A DNA stretch of 64,000 nt from Actinorhabdospora filicis (GTDB taxonomy: Bacteria; Actinomycetota; Actinomycetes; Mycobacteriales; Micromonosporaceae). Positions 61,579-64,000 of this stretch are shown here, piece by piece. The notes under the pieces are model-generated. The model was not told where the DNA came from, searched no databases, and saw only the letters and a list, made by a program, of their open reading frames with translations. Made by a program: the position numbers and the translations under genes. The first letter of the stretch is position 1. Each line of letters opens with the position of its first letter. The DNA is taken from NCBI RefSeq assembly GCF_030269765.1, contig NZ_BSTX01000004.1:62001-126000 (forward strand). Reading direction: 5' to 3'.

Positions 61579-61746
61579 ATGCAGAAATGGGAGTACTTCA
61601 CCGCGCCAGTGCTGGTGCACTCGACGAAGATGATCCTGGACAACTTCGGCGAGGAGGGCTGGGAGCTGGTCCAGATCGTCCCCGGGATGAACCCCGAGAA
61701 CCTCGTGGCCTACTTCAAGCGCCCCAAGGGTGAGGAGAGCAAGTGA
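61579..61746 (+). CDS. DUF4177-like small protein (Rv3678A-like)
   Basis: 55 residues: MQKWEYFTAPVLVHSTKMIL, then DNFGEEGWELVQIVPGMNPENLVAYFKRPKG. W-E-Y-F ... G-E-E-G-W-E-L is the DUF4177 signature. It is shorter than usual gene calls. Its stop (TGA at 61744-61746) overlaps the RidA GTG at 61743, so the two are coupled. Function unknown; conserved in mycobacteria at the same place. Confidence 0.85.
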   Translation: MQKWEYFTAPVLVHSTKMILDNFGEEGWELVQIVPGMNPENLVAYFKRPKGEESK

Positions 61747-62198
61747 GCGTCCGCGACAAGCTCGCCGAACTCGGCCTGGAACTCCCCAAGGTCGCCGCGC
61801 CCGTGGCCGCCTACGTGCCCGCGGTCCGCACCGGCGACTACGTGTACACCTCCGGCCAGCTGCCCTTCCGTGACGGTGAGCTCCTGCGCACCGGCTACGT
61901 GGGTGGCGACGTGTCCCCCGAGGACGCCAAGGAGCTGGCCGCGGTGTGCGCGCTGAACGCGCTCGCCGCCGTCGACTCGATCGTCGGTGTGGACAACATC
62001 GTGCGCATCGTCAAGGTCGTCGGCTTCGTGGCCTCCGCGCAGGGCTTCACCGGTCAGCCGGGTGTCATCAACGGCGCCTCGGAGCTGCTCGGCAAGGTCC
62101 TCGGCGAGGCGGGCGTGCACGCCCGCAGCGCGGTCGGCGTGGCGGAGCTGCCGCTCGGCACGCCGGTGGAGCTGGAGATCGTCGCCGAGGTGCGCTAG
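61743..62198 (+). CDS. RidA-family protein (Rv3678c-like)
   Basis: 151 residues, GTG start overlapping the DUF4177 stop. VRTGDYVYTSGQLPFRDGELLRTGYVGGDV, CALNALAAVDSIVGVDNIVRIVKVVGFVAS and GEAGVHARSAVGVAELPLGTPVELEIVAEV match the YjgF/RidA fold. The catalytic Arg of true enamine deaminases (usually VRxTV or CVEVARLP) reads SAVGVAELPLG, without the Arg, so it belongs to the longer non-canonical subgroup. It is trailed by a strong terminator. Confidence 0.88.
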   Translation: MSVRDKLAELGLELPKVAAPVAAYVPAVRTGDYVYTSGQLPFRDGELLRTGYVGGDVSPEDAKELAAVCALNALAAVDSIVGVDNIVRIVKVVGFVASAQGFTGQPGVINGASELLGKVLGEAGVHARSAVGVAELPLGTPVELEIVAEVR

Positions 62199-62210
62199 CC
62201 CTCGGCCATG

Positions 62211-62242
62211 GGCCCCGGCCGCGATGGCGGCCGGGGCCTTTT
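62211..62242 (+). terminator. Rho-independent terminator after the RidA-family gene
   Basis: GGCCCCGGCC (62211-62220) pairs with GGCCGGGGCC (62229-62238), followed by TTTT. It sits against the stop of the convergent oxidoreductase gene. Confidence 0.85.
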
Positions 62243-63105
62243 CACGCTCGCTGACCGGCGTCCAGCAGCCACGTGTTGATCGCGATCGCCGCCGCGGACC
62301 CCTGCCCGGCGGCGGTGATGACCTGCGCGCGGGGGTCGATCACGTTGCCCGCCGCCCACACGCCCGGGACGCTGGTGCGCCCGGCGGCGTCGGCGGTCCC
62401 GTCCCAGCCGAGCGCGACGAGCACCTCGTCACGTGGGACCACACGCGGCGGCACGAACAGCGCGGCGCGTGGCACGACGCGCCCGGCGACGCCGACGCCG
62501 GTGAGGGTGCCGTCCTCGACGACGACGCCGTCCACAGGCCCGTCCACAACCGTCACACCCCGCCCGGCCAGCCGCGCGCGGGCCTCGCCGGGCAGCTCGG
62601 CGTCCCCGGCGAAGAGCATCACGTCGCTCGACCACTGGGTCAGCAGCAGCGCCTGGTGCGCGGGATCGGCTCCGCCGGCCAGCACGCCGATCGGGCGGTC
62701 GCGCACCTCGTAGCCGTGGCAGTAGGGGCAGTGCAGGACGTCGGTGCCCCACCGCTCGCGCAGCCCCGGGACGTCCGGCAGCTCGTCCTTCGCGCCGGTG
62801 GCGACCAGGACGCTGCGGGCGCGCAGCACGCGCGCGTCGCCCAGGACGAGCGCGAAGCCCGGCTCGGCGGCCGTGACGTGCCCGTCGATGATCTCGGCGC
62901 CGTAGCCGAGGACCTCCCGGCGGCCGATCCGCAGCAGCTCCGCCGGCGACTCGCCGTCCCGCGAGAGGAAGCCCTGCATGTGCGCGGCGGGCGCGTTGCG
63001 GGGCTTGCCCCCGTCCACCACCGCGACGCGGCGGCGGGCGCGGGACAGGACGAGCGCGGCCGAGAGTCCGGCGGCCCCGCCGCCGATGATCACTGTGTCG
63101 TACAT
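62242..63105 (-). CDS. Thioredoxin reductase-like NAD(P)/FAD-dependent oxidoreductase
   Basis: 287 residues from ATG at 63105 (MYDTVIIGGGAAGLSAALVL); the open frame continues but this start has the FAD motif at its front, as normal. GGGAAG binds FAD; the redox pair is in DVLHCPYCHGYEV (C-P-Y-C). The NADP site GVLAGGADPAHQALLLTQW departs from the canonical G-x-G-x-x-A. C-terminal WAAGNVIDPRAQVITAAGQGSAAA is intact. A thioredoxin-reductase-like enzyme without an adjacent thioredoxin; probably serves another thiol or flavin pathway. Divergent from a cupin regulator. Confidence 0.88.
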   Translation of the reverse strand: MYDTVIIGGGAAGLSAALVLSRARRRVAVVDGGKPRNAPAAHMQGFLSRDGESPAELLRIGRREVLGYGAEIIDGHVTAAEPGFALVLGDARVLRARSVLVATGAKDELPDVPGLRERWGTDVLHCPYCHGYEVRDRPIGVLAGGADPAHQALLLTQWSSDVMLFAGDAELPGEARARLAGRGVTVVDGPVDGVVVEDGTLTGVGVAGRVVPRAALFVPPRVVPRDEVLVALGWDGTADAAGRTSVPGVWAAGNVIDPRAQVITAAGQGSAAAIAINTWLLDAGQRA

Positions 63106-63132
63106 GCGGCGAGCCTGCGCCGCTCCGAAAAG

Positions 63133-63148
63133 AACGGCAAATGCCGTT
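63133..63148. promoter_or_regulatory. Palindromic operator between oxidoreductase and cupin-regulator genes
   Basis: AACGGCA (63133-63139), AA, TGCCGTT (63142-63148) form a perfect 7-bp inverted repeat about 24 bp from the regulator start and 28 bp from the oxidoreductase start. Likely the binding site of the divergent HTH-cupin protein. Confidence 0.6.
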
Positions 63149-63171
63149 GCCGAAAGCGGGATGATGGGCGC

Positions 63172-63738
63172 ATGGACTTCGCCGAGACCCTCGCCGCCGT
63201 CGGGCCCCGCCTCAAGGCCCTGCGGACCAAACGCAACGTCACCCTCGACGACCTCTCCCGCACCACCGGCATCTCTCGCAGCACCCTCTCCCGCCTGGAG
63301 AACGGCCGGCGCCGCCCCAGCCTGGAGCTGCTCCTGCCGATCGCCCGCGCCCACCGCGTCCCCCTCGACGAGCTCGTCGGCGCACCCGAGACCGGCGACC
63401 CCCGCGTCCGCCTCGCCGCCCGCGAGGTCGGCGGACGCGCCGTCATCCCCCTGACCCGCGCGCCCGGCGCGCCGAAGGTGTGGAAGTCGGTGATCCCCGC
63501 CGGGCAGACCGTCCCCGACCCCCGCGCCCACGAGGGCTACGAGTGGCTGTACGTGCTGTCCGGACGGCTGCGGCTCGTCCTCGGGCGGCACGACCTCGTC
63601 CTCACCCCCGGCGAGGTCGCCGAGTTCGACACGCGCATGCCCCACTGGTTCGGCAGCACCGGCGAGGGCCCCGTGGAGGTCCTGAACGTCTTCGGCGCCC
63701 AGGGCGAACGCATGCACGTGCGCGCCCGGTCGACCTGA
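63172..63738 (+). CDS. HTH (XRE)-cupin transcriptional regulator
   Basis: 188 residues. XRE HTH: RLKALRTKRNVTLDDLSRTTGISRSTLSRLENGRRRPSLELLLPIA. C-terminal cupin: HEGYEWLYVLSGRLRLVLGRHDLVLTPGEVAEFDTRMPHWFGSTG. The family binds a small ligand in the cupin and represses adjacent oxidoreductases. Start ATG at 63172 with a GCGGGATGATGGGCG context but no strong SD. Confidence 0.9.
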   Translation: MDFAETLAAVGPRLKALRTKRNVTLDDLSRTTGISRSTLSRLENGRRRPSLELLLPIARAHRVPLDELVGAPETGDPRVRLAAREVGGRAVIPLTRAPGAPKVWKSVIPAGQTVPDPRAHEGYEWLYVLSGRLRLVLGRHDLVLTPGEVAEFDTRMPHWFGSTGEGPVEVLNVFGAQGERMHVRARST

Positions 63739-63769
63739 CCGTGTCGGTGCGGGGCCTTAGGCTGGCGCC

Positions 63770-64000
63770 ATGGCGAAGCGGTTCGAGAAAGAGACGCGGC
63801 TCGGCCGCGTGCGGAGGGCGCGCCGCATCAACCGCGTCCTGACCGATACGCACCCCGACGCCCACTGCGAACTCGATTTCACCACCCCGCTGGAACTGGC
63901 GGTGGCCACGATCCTGTCGGCGCAGACCACCGACGTCCGCGTCAACCTCACCACACCCACCCTCTTCGCGAAGTACAAGACCGCCGCCGACTACGCCGGC
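63770..64000 (+). CDS. nth: Endonuclease III, N-terminal part (gene runs off the window)
   Basis: ATG at 63770; 77 residues visible: [24 protein letters not shown] then [45 protein letters not shown]-x-x-VN is the diagnostic endonuclease III N-domain. The HhH and 4Fe-4S parts lie beyond 64000. The gene order RidA-...-nth agrees with the mycobacterial Rv3678c-Rv3674c region. Confidence 0.92.
   Translation, partial: MAKRFEKETRLGRVRRARRINRVLTDTHPDAHCELDFTTPLELAVATILSAQTTDVRVNLTTPTLFAKYKTAADYAG

Overview
The window is high-GC actinobacterial chromosome. Evidence: mycothiol-type DinB-fold enzymes, a WhiB-family regulator, a CCA-encoding tRNA-Pro, many GTG/TTG starts, and a right end whose gene order (ponA2 / whiB4 / two ArsA-type ATPases / DUF4177 protein / RidA / nth) matches the mycobacterial Rv3682-Rv3674c neighbourhood as I remember it. 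A large filamentous actinomycete (Streptosporangiales or a related order) is my best guess; genus is not resolvable by eye.

Layout. 1-16.2 kb: ordinary accessory and housekeeping genes: a secreted protein, a TetR-controlled group with twin operators, a methyltransferase, a large MalT/BTAD-type activator, a PPOX flavoprotein, a DAACS transporter behind a Cys-containing leader peptide, and DNA-repair genes (Ada-AlkA, Ogt). 16.4-28.8 kb: a secreted TolB/DUF11 protein, three membrane proteins with zinc-ribbon and/or Ig-like domains that in streptomycetes travel with contractile injection systems, and unrelated metabolic genes. 28.9-40.5 kb: a tightly packed plus-strand operon for a phage-tail-like extracellular contractile injection system (eCIS): sheath, two tubes, tail-assembly protein, small DUF6760-like protein, a 911-residue disordered protein, LysM hub, VgrG-like spike, PAAR tip, gp25, baseplate J, tail protein I. 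40.6-45.5 kb: a non-CIS block (VOC, HNH endonuclease, DoxX, MFS transporter, GC-rich repeats). 45.7-50.4 kb: the rest of the eCIS: LuxR-type regulator, DUF4255 cap protein, AAA+ ATPase, DUF4157 (eCIS core) protein and a small unknown. 50.5-64 kb: an intradiol-dioxygenase-like secreted protein, AraC regulator, tRNA-Pro, phosphoesterase, YqeY, and the ponA2-whiB4-ArsA-RidA-nth block.

How it works together. Sheath, tubes, spike, baseplate, cap and ATPase form a nearly full contractile machine. No tail fibre and no recognisable tape measure are present, and no capsid, portal, terminase or integrase, so this is neither a prophage nor a type VI system. It resembles the fibreless actinobacterial CIS reported as cytoplasmic in Streptomyces. 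Two proteins, the 911-residue disordered one and the DUF4157 one, share short V-Q-R tiles and are the most unusual products here. The system is split into pieces separated by unrelated genes. Long non-coding stretches carry several tandem and dispersed GC-rich repeats.
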